A program made the translations under genes and the position numbers. A stretch of DNA of 64,000 nucleotides from assembly GCA_050013835.1 (NCBI GenBank), contig JBEKEM010000005.1:1-64000 (forward strand), given 5' to 3'. Under the pieces are notes generated by a model, which searched no databases, was not told the DNA's origin, and was given only the letters and a program-made list of their open reading frames with translations. This document shows positions 24,295 through 33,184 of this stretch, in pieces; the first letter of the stretch is position 1, and each line of letters starts with the position of its first letter. This DNA comes from Bog-793 sp050013835. GTDB taxonomy: Bacteria; Actinomycetota; Acidimicrobiia; Acidimicrobiales; Bog-793.

Positions 24295-25149
24295 TCAGTT
24301 CGTCGTCCGCCGCCGGAAGAGGTGGACGGCGAGCGGCGCGAAGACCGCGAGCATGACGAACGCCCAAAGGAGCGAAGCCACGACGGCGTGCTGCATCGGC
24401 CAGGTCTGGATCGTCGCCGACGGGTTCGGGTTGCCCCAGAGCTCGCGGCAGGCGGTGGTGACGACGCTGACCGGGTTCCAGTTGGCGAAGACCCTCATCA
24501 CCGTCGGCATGTGCTGGGTCGGCACGAAGGCATTTGACACGATGGCGAGCGGGAAGAGGATCACGAGGCCTATCCCCTGGGCCGATTCCGGCCCCTTGCT
24601 GACGAGCCCGAGGCAGCCGCACCCCCACGACAGGGCGTAGGCGAAGAGCAGGATGAGGGCGAAACCGCCGATCACGGAGCCGATCCCGGCGTCGGGGCGC
24701 CAACCGACGGCGAGACCGGTGGCGGCGACGATCGCCGTGCACACGACTGAGGTGACGAGGTCGGTGACGGACCGGCCGACGAGCACCGCCGGGCGCCACA
24801 TCGGCAGCGTCCGGAAGCGGTCGATCACTCCGGTGCTGATGTCGGTCGAGAGCCCGACGGCGGTCCCCGTCGACGAGGTGATGACGTTCATTGCCAGCAG
24901 TCCTGCGATGGCGAAGTCGACGTAGGTGCCCCCGTGGGGGAGCACGATCCCGGCGCCGAGGATGTAGACGAACAGCAAGGTGAAAAGGGCCGGTTGGATC
25001 GTCACGTCGGAGAGCTGCAGCGGCTCACGACGGATGTGGACGATGTTGCGCCAGGCCATGACGCCGACGTCGCGCAGCTGTGATTGGAGCTGGTGCGGCC
25101 TCGGCTGCCTGACCCGGATCCCGCCCGGCGCGGCTGTCGCCACCGTCAT
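24295..25149 (-). CDS. ABC-2 type multidrug exporter permease (DrrB-like)
   Basis: Membrane subunit of an ABC exporter, 284 residues with six predicted transmembrane helices. The N-terminal MAWRNIVHIRREPLQLSDVT is the cytoplasmic coupling region, followed by FTLLFVYILGAGI and the ABC-2 signature region LVILFPLAIVSNAFVPTQHM and FANWNPVSVVTTACRELWG, all typical of daunorubicin-resistance DrrB proteins. Start ATG 25149 overlaps the stop of the ATPase gene (ATGA), so the subunits are co-translated. Confidence 0.92.
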   Translation of the reverse strand: MTVATAAPGGIRVRQPRPHQLQSQLRDVGVMAWRNIVHIRREPLQLSDVTIQPALFTLLFVYILGAGIVLPHGGTYVDFAIAGLLAMNVITSSTGTAVGLSTDISTGVIDRFRTLPMWRPAVLVGRSVTDLVTSVVCTAIVAATGLAVGWRPDAGIGSVIGGFALILLFAYALSWGCGCLGLVSKGPESAQGIGLVILFPLAIVSNAFVPTQHMPTVMRVFANWNPVSVVTTACRELWGNPNPSATIQTWPMQHAVVASLLWAFVMLAVFAPLAVHLFRRRTTN

Positions 25150-26144
25150 TGGAGTCCACCCTCGTGATCGGCGCCGTCGACTCCGGCGGTCGCCTGGCCC
25201 GTGTCGTTCCTCGCCGCGCCGGTGAGGGCGAAGAACACGTCGTCGAGCGACGAGCGGTGCACGATGACGTCGTCGACGGTGATCCGGGCGCCGTCGAGGG
25301 CGCGCACGACGGTCGTCGCCAGGCCGTCCTCGGTGCGGACCCTGCCGCGCAGCCGGCGCCCGTCGTGGCTCACCTGCACTTCGCCGAGGACGAATGGGGC
25401 GAGCGCCCCGGCGGCCCCGGGGTGCGGCTCGGTGAGCGTCACCTCGAGACGGGCCTCGCCCGTACGGGCCTTCAGCTCGGCCGAGGTGCCGTCGGCGATC
25501 ACGAGTCCGCGGTTGACGACGACGATCCGGTCGGCGAGCTCGTCGGCCTCGTCGAGGTACTGCGTCGTCAGCAGCACCGTTGCGCCTTCGGCGACGAGGC
25601 CGCGGATGATCTCCCACACCCGGGCCCGGCTCGTCGGGTCGAGCCCCGTGGTGGGCTCGTCGAAGAAGAGCACTGGCGGCCGGGCGACGAGGCTGGCGGC
25701 GACGTCGAGGCGGCGGCGCATGCCGCCCGAGTACTCCTTCAGCATCCGGTTCGCCGCCTCGACGAGCTCGAACCGCTCGAGCAGCTGGCCGGCGCGCCGA
25801 CGGGCGTCGAGGCGGGCGAGCCCACTGAGGCGCGCCACCATGACGAGGTTCTGTGTGCCCGTGAGCGTCTCGTCGAGGGTCGCGTCCTGGGCGGCGACCC
25901 CGATGTTGCGGCGGACTGCCGCCGCCTGGCGCACGACGTCGAAGCCGGCGACGCGCGCCTTCCCGCCGTCGGGGATCGTGAGGGTCGTGAGGATCCGCAG
26001 CGCGGTCGTCTTGCCGGCGCCGTTCGGGCCGAGGAGACCGACGATCGCCCCGCGGGGGACCGTGAAGCTGACGCCGGCGAGGGCGACCGTCGCACCGAAG
26101 CGCTTGGTGAGCCCGTCGACCTCGATCATCAGTTCGTCGTCCAT
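25146..26144 (-). CDS. ABC exporter ATPase (DrrA-like)
   Basis: ATP-binding subunit of 332 residues paired with the downstream permease. Motifs: Walker A GPNGAGKTT (about 39-47), Q-loop region VAAQDATLD, signature YSGGMRRRLDVA, Walker B VLFFDEPTTGLDP and switch LTTQYLDEADE. The extra C-terminal domain (after about residue 215) is usual for DrrA-type proteins and includes a region FALTG near the end. Divergent from the TetR gene with an operator between; drug export is inferred from family and context. Confidence 0.93.
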   Translation of the reverse strand: MDDELMIEVDGLTKRFGATVALAGVSFTVPRGAIVGLLGPNGAGKTTALRILTTLTIPDGGKARVAGFDVVRQAAAVRRNIGVAAQDATLDETLTGTQNLVMVARLSGLARLDARRRAGQLLERFELVEAANRMLKEYSGGMRRRLDVAASLVARPPVLFFDEPTTGLDPTSRARVWEIIRGLVAEGATVLLTTQYLDEADELADRIVVVNRGLVIADGTSAELKARTGEARLEVTLTEPHPGAAGALAPFVLGEVQVSHDGRRLRGRVRTEDGLATTVVRALDGARITVDDVIVHRSSLDDVFFALTGAARNDTGQATAGVDGADHEGGLQ

Positions 26145-26179
26145 CGAGCTCCCGCCCCGCCGCCGCCTACTGACCGCAT

Positions 26180-26197
26180 GGTAAGCAGATGCTTACC
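26180..26197. promoter_or_regulatory. TetR operator in divergent efflux promoter
   Basis: GGTAAGCAGATGCTTACC has perfect 7-bp arms around a 4-base centre. It lies between the divergent ABC exporter and TetR/MFS genes, ideal for joint control. Confidence 0.75.
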
Positions 26198-26221
26198 GGT
26201 CGTCAAGTAGCGGCGTATACT
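26193..26221 (+). promoter_or_regulatory. Promoter of the TetR-MFS operon
   Basis: A -35-like TTACCG (26193-26198) and a -10-like TATACT (26216-26221) are spaced by 17 bp. The -35 overlaps the operator palindrome, so bound repressor would block polymerase. Confidence 0.55.
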
Positions 26222-26251
26222 GCGGGCACGCACTCGTTTCCGGAGGTGTTC

Positions 26252-26977
26252 GTGAACGAGGGGACCAGCAGGACTCGCGGCCGGTACGTCGGAGTGGCGA
26301 CCGAAGGGGGAGCGGCGCCGAGCACGCGGGACCGGATCCTCGAGATCGCGCTCGATCTGTTCATCGAGAAGGGCTTCGACAAGTCGTCGCTGCGCGAGAT
26401 CGCCGAGCGGCTCGGCTTCTCGAAGGCGGCGATCTACTACCACTTCGCCAGCAAAGACGACATCCTGATGGCGCTGCACATGCGCCTGCACGACATCGGC
26501 CGGCAGGCGATCGAGGGGCTGAGGCAGCTGCCGGCGGGGGCGGACTCCTGGGCGGCGCTGCTCGACGAGCTCGTCGCCGAGATGCTGGCCAACCGGAAGA
26601 TCTTCGTCATGCACGATCGGAACCGCTCGGCTTTCGAGCAGCTCCACCGCCGGGAGCACGCGGGCGCGCATGAGGAGATCGAGGACGAGCTGCGGCGCGC
26701 AATCGGCGACACGTCACTGTCGTGGCGTGACCGCGTCCGGATGGCGAGCGCCGCCGGCGCGGTCTTCACGACCCTCGCCGTTTACGGCGATCTCTTGCGC
26801 GACGTCCCCAGCGACGAGCTCGGGGAGCAGCTGCGCGCGACCGTCGGCGAGCTCCTCGGGCGCGGCGCGAAGAGCCGCCGTACCGCGCCCCGCCTGCCGG
26901 CGCCCGCCGGGGGAACCGCCCGCCCGTCCCGCGCCGCGGGGCGGTCCCCGTCACCTGGCCGTCGATCCGCTAGATAG
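26252..26977 (+). CDS. TetR family repressor of the efflux locus
   Basis: The N-terminal helix-turn-helix is clear: TRDRILEIALDLFIEKGFDK, SLREIAERLGFSKAAIYYHF, then ASKDDIL. The C-terminal ligand domain is followed by an arginine/proline-rich tail. The open frame starts at 26189, inside the operator, so that ATG is unlikely; GTG 26252 has GGAGG five bases upstream and gives about 241 residues. It is followed after six bases by the MFS gene, so they form an operon, and it faces the drrAB-like pair across the shared operator. Confidence 0.9.
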   Translation: MNEGTSRTRGRYVGVATEGGAAPSTRDRILEIALDLFIEKGFDKSSLREIAERLGFSKAAIYYHFASKDDILMALHMRLHDIGRQAIEGLRQLPAGADSWAALLDELVAEMLANRKIFVMHDRNRSAFEQLHRREHAGAHEEIEDELRRAIGDTSLSWRDRVRMASAAGAVFTTLAVYGDLLRDVPSDELGEQLRATVGELLGRGAKSRRTAPRLPAPAGGTARPSRAAGRSPSPGRRSAR

Positions 26978-26983
26978 ATAGGG

Positions 26984-28573
26984 ATGATGGCGACTGTGGG
27001 CGGCGCCGGCGCGTCGTTGTCCCATCCCAACTCTCGGCAGCGCTGGTGGGCGCTCACTGTTTTGTGCGTCGCGGTGCTCGTCGTCAACGTGGACAACACC
27101 ATCCTCAACGTCGCGCTGCCCACCCTCGTCGAGCGGTTGCAGGCGACGACCGACGGGTTGCAGTGGATCGTCGACGCCTACGCCATGGCGTTCGGGGGGT
27201 TACTGCTCGCCGGCGGGAGCCTCGCCGATCGCTACGGCCGCAAGCGGCTGTTTCTCCTCGGCCTCGCCGTCTTCGGCGGCGGCTCGCTCGGTGCGGCCTT
27301 CTCCGGGAGCGTCGGGCCGCTCATCGCCTGGCGGGCCGTGATGGGCGGCGGCGCGGCGATGACGATCCCGTCTGGGCTCGGGATCGTGAACGAGATGTAC
27401 CGCGACGCCGCCGAGCGGGCCCGCGCCGTTGGCGCCTGGTCCGGCACGATCGGATTGGGGATCGCCATCGGCCCGGTGGCAGGCGGGCTGCTCCTCAGCC
27501 ACTTCTGGTGGGGGTCGATCTTCCTCGTCAACGTGCCCGTCGTCGTGGCCGGGATCGTCGGCACGGTGCTCCTCGTGCCAGAGTCGCGCAGCACCAGCCC
27601 GCGTCGGCCGGACCCGGCGGGCGCGGTCCTGTCGATCCTCGGCCTCGGGCTCGTCCTGTGGGCGGTCATCGAGGCGCCGGTTTTCGGGTGGCTCTCGGCC
27701 GGCGTGCTGGGGGCCGGCGCCGCCGGTCTCGTCGTCATCGTCGGATTCGCCGTCTGGGAGAGGAAAATCGACCACCCGATGCTGCCGATACGGTTCTTCC
27801 GGTCGCGGCGCTTCAGCGTCGCCGTCGCCTCGGTCGGGCTGGGGCTGTTCGCCCTGTTCGGCGGGCTGTTCATTCTGACCCAGTTCCTCCAGTTCTTCCT
27901 CGGCTACTCGCCGCTAGCCGCCGGCGTGCGGATCCTGCCGATCGCCGGGATCCTCGCCGTCGGCGCGCTGGCGTCGACGCGGATCATCAGGGCGGTGGGC
28001 ACGAAGCTGACGGCGGCGGCGGCGCTGGCCTGCATCGCCGGGGGCCTGTCTCAGATCGCCGACGTCTCGACTGCCGCCGCGACCTACCCGGCCGAGCTTC
28101 CGGGGATGCTCCTCATCGGCTTCGGGGCGGGGCTCCTCGTGCCGGCAGCGATCGACTCGGTGCTCGGCGCCGTGACGCGCGCCGACGCCGGGGTCGGCTC
28201 AGCGACCAACTCGACGGCCATGCAGATCGGCGGCGCTGTCGGCGTCGCCGTGATCGGCAGCGTGCTCTCGACCCGCTACCGCCACTCGATGCAAGCGGTG
28301 ATTGCCGGGCACCACGTTCCCGCCGTCGCGGCGAACGCCATCCTCGGCTCGATCGGCGGAGCGATGGAGGCCGCGCGCTTCGTCGGCGGGCCCCTCGGCA
28401 TCAAGCTCTCCCTGGCGGCCCGCGACGCCTTCGCCCTCGGGAGTCGCACGGCGCTCGTCGTCGCGGCCTGCGTCACCGGGGCCGGGGTGCTGCTCGCCCT
28501 CGTCTCCCTGCCCTCCCGCCCGGTGCCCGGGACAGGGGATCGCGTCGACGACCGCGGGGCGCTGGGCCGCTAG
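26984..28573 (+). CDS. DHA2 (EmrB/QacA) family drug exporter
   Basis: A 14-helix major facilitator of 529 residues. Motif A is GGSLADRYGRKRLF; motif D1-like VVNVDNTILNVALPTL opens helix 1, motif B-like IAWRAVMGGGAAMTIPSGLG follows, and motif C is SGTIGLGIAIGPVAGGLLL. The N-terminal aspartate in VDNTILNVALP is typical of proton-coupled drug/H+ antiporters of this class. It is co-transcribed with the TetR gene. Substrate range unknown. Confidence 0.93.
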   Translation: MMATVGGAGASLSHPNSRQRWWALTVLCVAVLVVNVDNTILNVALPTLVERLQATTDGLQWIVDAYAMAFGGLLLAGGSLADRYGRKRLFLLGLAVFGGGSLGAAFSGSVGPLIAWRAVMGGGAAMTIPSGLGIVNEMYRDAAERARAVGAWSGTIGLGIAIGPVAGGLLLSHFWWGSIFLVNVPVVVAGIVGTVLLVPESRSTSPRRPDPAGAVLSILGLGLVLWAVIEAPVFGWLSAGVLGAGAAGLVVIVGFAVWERKIDHPMLPIRFFRSRRFSVAVASVGLGLFALFGGLFILTQFLQFFLGYSPLAAGVRILPIAGILAVGALASTRIIRAVGTKLTAAAALACIAGGLSQIADVSTAAATYPAELPGMLLIGFGAGLLVPAAIDSVLGAVTRADAGVGSATNSTAMQIGGAVGVAVIGSVLSTRYRHSMQAVIAGHHVPAVAANAILGSIGGAMEAARFVGGPLGIKLSLAARDAFALGSRTALVVAACVTGAGVLLALVSLPSRPVPGTGDRVDDRGALGR

Positions 28574-28634
28574 GCCGACCGGCCCGTCACACCCGGGTTC
28601 ACCGGACACCGGCGGCGCCGTCGCGGAGGCGCGA

Positions 28635-29402
28635 TCAGGATTCGCGTCGGGCCTTCGCCGCTTCGACGAGGCCTTCGAAGAGGGAGTCGTCGCCGCTCAC
28701 CTCGGGGTGCCACTGCACGCCGATGAGAAAGGCGCGGCCCGCGTCCTCGACGGCCTCGATCGTGCCGTCCTCGGCGAGGGCGACGACGTCGAGGCCCCGC
28801 CCGACCCGGGCGATCGCCTGGTGGTGGTGGCTCGGCACGTCGAGCCGGGACGGCTGGATCGCCCCGAGGCGGCTCTGGCGGCGGATTTCGACGGAGTGGG
28901 GGGCGTACTCACCGGGCGGGGTGGCGTGGCCCTCGTGGCCGACGACGTCCGGAAGGTGCTGGTGGAGCGTGCCGCCGCGGGCGACGTTCAGCACCTGGAC
29001 GCCGCGGCAGATCGCCAGGAGCGGCAAGTCGGCCTCGCCCGCCAGCCTCACGAGGGCGAGTTCGAAGTCGTCGCGCGCGACGTGCGGGCGCTGGGTGCGT
29101 GGGTGCGACAGCGCGCCGTAGTGGTCGGGGGCGACGTCGGGCCCGCCCGACAGGACGAGCCCGTCGAGGATCGCGGTGAGCGCCTCGGTACCCGTCGACT
29201 GCGCGGGAAGGACGAGTGCCACCCCGCCGGCGCGTTCGATCGCCGAGACGTAGGCGAGCGGCACCGTGACGACCCGTCGGGCCGCCTCCCCGGCCGGGGC
29301 GTCGTCCTCGGAGGCGGTGACGCCGATGACGGGCCCCGCCCCCCGGTCGGGGGCGGTCCCGCGGCCGCCCTCGCCGTGGATGATCCTCAGTGGCCCGGCC
29401 AA
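28635..29402 (-). CDS. Class I glutamine amidotransferase (PuuD-like, peptidase C26)
   Basis: Predicted gamma-glutamyl hydrolase or amidotransferase of 255 residues. The nucleophile is the cysteine in LLAICRGVQVLN, the oxyanion region is LDGLVLSGGPDV, and the H/E of the triad appear in GVQWHPEV. The pattern fits gamma-glutamyl-GABA hydrolases of putrescine breakdown better than biosynthetic amidotransferases. No other putrescine gene is adjacent. The start is uncertain: the frame opens at TTG 29402 and no ATG precedes the first strand VIGVTAS. Confidence 0.85.
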   Translation of the reverse strand: MAGPLRIIHGEGGRGTAPDRGAGPVIGVTASEDDAPAGEAARRVVTVPLAYVSAIERAGGVALVLPAQSTGTEALTAILDGLVLSGGPDVAPDHYGALSHPRTQRPHVARDDFELALVRLAGEADLPLLAICRGVQVLNVARGGTLHQHLPDVVGHEGHATPPGEYAPHSVEIRRQSRLGAIQPSRLDVPSHHHQAIARVGRGLDVVALAEDGTIEAVEDAGRAFLIGVQWHPEVSGDDSLFEGLVEAAKARRES

Positions 29403-29590
29403 GGCGCCTCCTCGGCAATCGCAATGTGGCCCGCGTGCCCGCCGTCGAGGATACGGCCATCGCCGTCAGCCCCGCCGGATCCGGCACCGCACCCGCCGGG
29501 CGCGGCGGGACGGGCCCGGCGGAGCCAGACTGGAAGAGGCGACCCACTCGGCCCCGTGCGCCGGGCGGGACGGATCACGGGGAGGCGGAG

Positions 29591-30001
29591 ATGGCGCACA
29601 AGGCGCACTGGAAGGACGAGCCCGAGGAGCAGGACTACCCGGCGGCGCTCAGCTACCTGAGCCTCGTCACTTCCGAGACCCGGGCGGGAACGCTCGTCGC
29701 GGCGTTGAAGGGCGCGCCCGTCGTGCGGCGCATGGCGAAGGACCTGCTGCGCGCCAGCCGACTCGAGATGCTGCCGGCCGAGAACTTCCACGTGCAAAAG
29801 GACCTGAAAAAGGTCCAGAAGGGGAGGCGGCTCTCGCCGGTCCTCCTCGTCGCCGGCGACCTTGCGACCGACACGCCGCTCACGATCGCCGACGGCTACC
29901 ACCGGATCTGCGCGAGCTACCACCTCGACGAGGACGCCGTGATCCCGTGCCGGCTCGTCGACCTCGACGCCGAGGAGGGCTCGCCGGTCCACTCGCGTTA
30001 G
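29591..30001 (+). CDS. Conserved hypothetical protein (ParB-like DGYHR motif)
   Basis: The 136-residue protein starts MAHKAHWKDEPEEQDYPAAL and contains KDLLRASRLEMLPAENFHV, LSPVLLVAGD and LTIADGYHRICASYHLDED. The DGYHR segment recalls the DG-x-HR motif of ParB/Srx-type proteins, where it binds nucleotide, but the rest is short and the family is uncharacterised as far as I know. The open frame extends to 29390, but the family start is ATG 29591, preceded by GGCGGAG. It diverges from the amidotransferase gene. Confidence 0.75.
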   Translation: MAHKAHWKDEPEEQDYPAALSYLSLVTSETRAGTLVAALKGAPVVRRMAKDLLRASRLEMLPAENFHVQKDLKKVQKGRRLSPVLLVAGDLATDTPLTIADGYHRICASYHLDEDAVIPCRLVDLDAEEGSPVHSR

Positions 30002-30019
30002 GCGGGGGGTCCGGCGCCG

Positions 30020-30661
30020 CTAGCCCGGCCCCTTCCTGGCCGTCCCCGCGGCCCGTCCACCGTCGCCCGGGGTGGCGGGCGCGTCGGCGGTGATGACGGC
30101 CTTCTTCCACGGGCCGACGGCGGCGGCAAGCATGCCCGAGTTGGGTACGTTGAGGAGCCCGTCGTCGGTGCGGAGGGTGACGTAGGTGAGGTTCATCCCC
30201 CGCACGACGCCGTCGAACTGGCCGCCGAGGGCGCCCGAGCGCACCCGGATGTGGTCCCCGATGCCGAACGGGTGGGCGAGCAGCAGCACCGCCCCGGCGA
30301 AGACGTTGCCGAGCACCTGCTGGGCAGCGATGCCGAGTACGACGCCTGTCAGCGCCCCACCGACGAGGAGGTGGTCGATCGGCACCGAGACGAGGCCGAG
30401 GGTCCCGAAGAGCACGATGATGCAGCCGGCGATCGAGGCGACCAGCCGGAAGACCCGCCCCGTGGCGGACTGGGTGCGAGAGCCGACGACGTCGCCGAGC
30501 CAACGGGCGAGACGGCGCGTCGTGGCGAACCCGGCTACGACGAAGACGGCGGTCGCCGTCCAGATGACGACGCGGGGTTCGACCCGGGGGGTGTGGATCT
30601 TCCCGAAGACCGACCCCACGACCAGGGCCGCGACGGTGATGGCGCCGTAGAGGGCTGACAT
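30020..30661 (-). CDS. MscS-type mechanosensitive channel
   Basis: Small-conductance channel releasing solutes under hypo-osmotic shock; 213 residues. Three predicted transmembrane helices precede the pore-lining TM3-like GVVLGIAAQQVLGNVFAGAV, followed by the beta domain ALGGQFDGVVRGMNLTYVTL and DGLLNVPNSGML, all MscS hallmarks. It is shorter than E. coli MscS because the C-terminal alpha/beta domain is reduced to a short basic tail. Start ATG 30661; the frame is open beyond it, but that part is low-complexity. Divergent from the alcohol dehydrogenase. Confidence 0.9.
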   Translation of the reverse strand: MSALYGAITVAALVVGSVFGKIHTPRVEPRVVIWTATAVFVVAGFATTRRLARWLGDVVGSRTQSATGRVFRLVASIAGCIIVLFGTLGLVSVPIDHLLVGGALTGVVLGIAAQQVLGNVFAGAVLLLAHPFGIGDHIRVRSGALGGQFDGVVRGMNLTYVTLRTDDGLLNVPNSGMLAAAVGPWKKAVITADAPATPGDGGRAAGTARKGPG

Positions 30662-30895
30662 GGGGCCGCTGTGGAGGCGCGGCTCCAGCGCGGTCCCCGC
30701 CGCGGGGCGCGCGGCGCGCGCTCCCTCCCGCCGTGCCGGCCGCTCCGCCATCAGGCGGTTCCGCGACGGCGTGAGGGCCCGTGGCGGGCGGGGGGGAGTC
30801 GGTGCGGGTGGCTCACGCAAAAAGTGTTGCACCCCGAACCGTTGGCTGACCACCGCCCGATCCCCGGACGGGGCGCGGGACGCGAGACTGGTGCC

Positions 30896-31894
30896 GTGCG
30901 CGCCTGGATCGTCGACCGGCCCGGTCCCATGGAATCCGGCCCGCTGCGCCTCGTCGACCGCCCCGTCCCCGAGCCGGGGCCGGGTGAGATCCTTGTCGCG
31001 GTGGAGGCCTGCGGGGTCTGCCGTACCGACCTCCACCTCGCGGTCGGCGAGCTCCCGCCGCGGCGGCCCGGCGTCGTGCCGGGCCACGAGGTGGTCGGTA
31101 CCGTCGCCGGCCGGGGCACGGGGGCGGCGCGGTTCTCGCCCGGAGAGCGCGTCGGGATCGCCTGGCTGCGGGGGACGGACGGGACGTGCGAGTTCTGCCG
31201 GCGGGGCGCGGAGAACCTCTGCCGGGAGCCGTCGTTCACCGGGTGGGACGCCGACGGCGGCTACGCCGAGTACGCCACGGTCGACGAGCGCTTCGCCTAC
31301 GCGCTCCCCACGGCCCTCGGCGGTGTCGAGGCGGCACCGCTGCTGTGCGCCGGGATCATCGGCTTCCGGGCGCTCCGACGATCCGCCCTCCCGCCGGGCG
31401 GTCGCCTCGGCATCTACGGCTTCGGCGCTTCGGCGCACCTCGCCGCTCAGGTGGCGATCTCCGAGGGGGCGACGGTCCACGTGATGACGCGCTCGGCGGG
31501 CGCGCGCCGACTCGCCCTCTCGCTCGGCGCCGCCTCCGCCCAGGGGGCCGCCGACCAACCGCCGGAGCCCCTCGACGCGGCGATCCTCTTCGCCCCGGCG
31601 GGCGAGCTCGTCCCGGTGGCGATGGCCGCGCTCGGGCGCGGGGGCACGCTCGCCGTGGCGGGGATCTATCTGAGCGCGATCCCGCCGATCGACTACGAGA
31701 CCGAGCTTTTCTACGAGAAGAACCTGCGCAGCGTGACGGCGAACACGCGCGCCGACGGCGAGGAGTTCCTCGCGCTTGCCGCCGCGGCGGGAATCCGGGT
31801 CGTCGCGACGCCGTATCCGCTCTCCCGCGCCGATCAGGCGCTGGCGGACCTCGCTGCCGACCGGGTCGAGGGGGCGGCGGTCCTCGTCGTCTGA
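30896..31894 (+). CDS. Zinc-dependent alcohol dehydrogenase
   Basis: Medium-chain dehydrogenase of 332 residues. Catalytic zinc ligands lie in CGVCRTDLH and GHEVVG; a structural-zinc-like cluster TCEFCRRGAENLC has three cysteines, as usual for the branch with W/GGTDGTC-type sequence. Then TGWDADGGYAEYATV and the NAD(P) motif GIYGFGASAHLAAQ, with alanine in place of the usual glycine. Start GTG 30896 is the family start (VRAWIVDRPGPM); the open frame upstream overlaps the divergent MscS promoter. Probable role: oxidation of short-chain alcohols or reduction of aldehydes. Confidence 0.92.
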   Translation: MRAWIVDRPGPMESGPLRLVDRPVPEPGPGEILVAVEACGVCRTDLHLAVGELPPRRPGVVPGHEVVGTVAGRGTGAARFSPGERVGIAWLRGTDGTCEFCRRGAENLCREPSFTGWDADGGYAEYATVDERFAYALPTALGGVEAAPLLCAGIIGFRALRRSALPPGGRLGIYGFGASAHLAAQVAISEGATVHVMTRSAGARRLALSLGAASAQGAADQPPEPLDAAILFAPAGELVPVAMAALGRGGTLAVAGIYLSAIPPIDYETELFYEKNLRSVTANTRADGEEFLALAAAAGIRVVATPYPLSRADQALADLAADRVEGAAVLVV

Positions 31895-32189
31895 GCCAGC
31901 GCGGCCCGCCGATCACGACTTCGCCGCGCACCGGGCGACAGGGTTTGGGCGGACAGCACTCGATCTCGGCTTGAGGTCCCCTGTCGACAGGGTCTGCACC
32001 GGAACATTGGCCCCAGGGATGCCGGGCACCGGCGCGGCGGTTCGGTTGGGACGGGTCTCCACGGCGTCCTCCGTCCTGGTCGCCGATGCGACCTCCTCTC
32101 CCCTCCGCAAGCGACTTGAACTGGAGGTTCGGCGGCACGTGGCCCGCGGCATCTTCCGCCTGGTCCAACCGCGGTAAGACCCCGGTGCC

Positions 32190-33182
32190 CTAGCGGAGCA
32201 TCGACGTCGCGGCGAGCGTGACGACGGCGATGGCGTTGAAGAGCGAGTGCGTTGCCATCGACGAGCCGAGCCGTCCCGTGAGGTGGCGCACGACGCCGAA
32301 CACGATGCCGCCGGCCCCGACGCTCAGGGCGAGCAGCAGCCCGGCGGTGCCGGGGTCGTTGGCGATGTGCACCGCCCCGAAAATGACCGCCGTGGCGGCG
32401 ATGCCGATCCAGACTCCGAACCGCCCGACCAGCTGGCCCTGCAGGAGGCCCCGGAAGAACAGCTCTTCGAAAAGCGGCGCGCCGACGCAGGTGAGCAGAA
32501 CGAGCACGGTCCAGCCGAGCGCCCCCACGTTCGTGATGTCGTAGAGCGACTTGTCGGGGTTCCCGGCCGACCGGAGCACGTGGATGAATGGGACGAGGGC
32601 GAAGGCGGCGAAACAGCGGGCCGCGAGGGCCGCGCCGAGGGCGATGGCGAGGTCGACCCAGCGGAACCGCAGGCGGAAGTCGGCCCGCACCCGGCCGGTG
32701 CCGTAGCGGTGGCTCGTGACGGCGCACGTGCCGAGGAGACCCGTCCACAGGCCCGCTTCCGACAGGAGGAGTTCGACGAGCGACCCGCCGGGATGGCCGG
32801 CCAGGAGGAACGGGAGGATGAAGGCGAACGAGAGCCCGAAGGCGAGGACCAGCCCGAAAAGCGAGAGCGAGAGCGAGCCGAACGACGCGCGCCAAGCGCC
32901 CTCGGGCAGCCGGCCGTCGTCGGTATGGTCGATCGTGACGACGTCGTGGTCGTAGGTGCGGTTGTAGACGTGCTCGGTCCAGATCTCGCCGTCCCAGTAG
33001 CGGTAGGGCTGCCGCTCGAACGGGTCGCGGTACCACCCCGGCGCGCTTCCGTTCCCGGCGTAGCGTCCGGTTGTGCGCACCCAGGGCGGGGCGGAGTCCT
33101 GCCGCGTGCCGCACTTGGTGCAGAACAGGCCCTGCGCGCGCAGGACCGCCCCGCAGCGCCGGCAGCGGCGCTCGGAAGCCAC
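32190..33182 (-). CDS. CPBP intramembrane protease with zinc ribbon and DUF2510
   Basis: Membrane protease-like protein of 330 residues. Order: zinc ribbon CRRCGAVL...FCTKCGT (about 6-26), DUF2510 segment APGWYRDPFERQPYRYWDG, then six to eight membrane helices with the CPBP motifs LFEELFFRGLLQG (EExxxR), FGAVHIAND (catalytic histidine) and HSLFN. CPBP (Abi/CAAX protease-like) proteins act in peptide processing or immunity functions. Start GTG 33182 lies two bases after the upstream RDD gene stop, so the two are an operon; both have an N-terminal zinc ribbon. The open frame extends further but into nonsense translation. Confidence 0.9.
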   Translation of the reverse strand: MASERRCRRCGAVLRAQGLFCTKCGTRQDSAPPWVRTTGRYAGNGSAPGWYRDPFERQPYRYWDGEIWTEHVYNRTYDHDVVTIDHTDDGRLPEGAWRASFGSLSLSLFGLVLAFGLSFAFILPFLLAGHPGGSLVELLLSEAGLWTGLLGTCAVTSHRYGTGRVRADFRLRFRWVDLAIALGAALAARCFAAFALVPFIHVLRSAGNPDKSLYDITNVGALGWTVLVLLTCVGAPLFEELFFRGLLQGQLVGRFGVWIGIAATAVIFGAVHIANDPGTAGLLLALSVGAGGIVFGVVRHLTGRLGSSMATHSLFNAIAVVTLAATSMLR

Positions 33183-33184
33183 CG

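Noticed and set aside
31895..32189. Small frames between the alcohol dehydrogenase and CPBP genes
   Set aside because: Low-complexity translations without ribosome sites or family resemblance.
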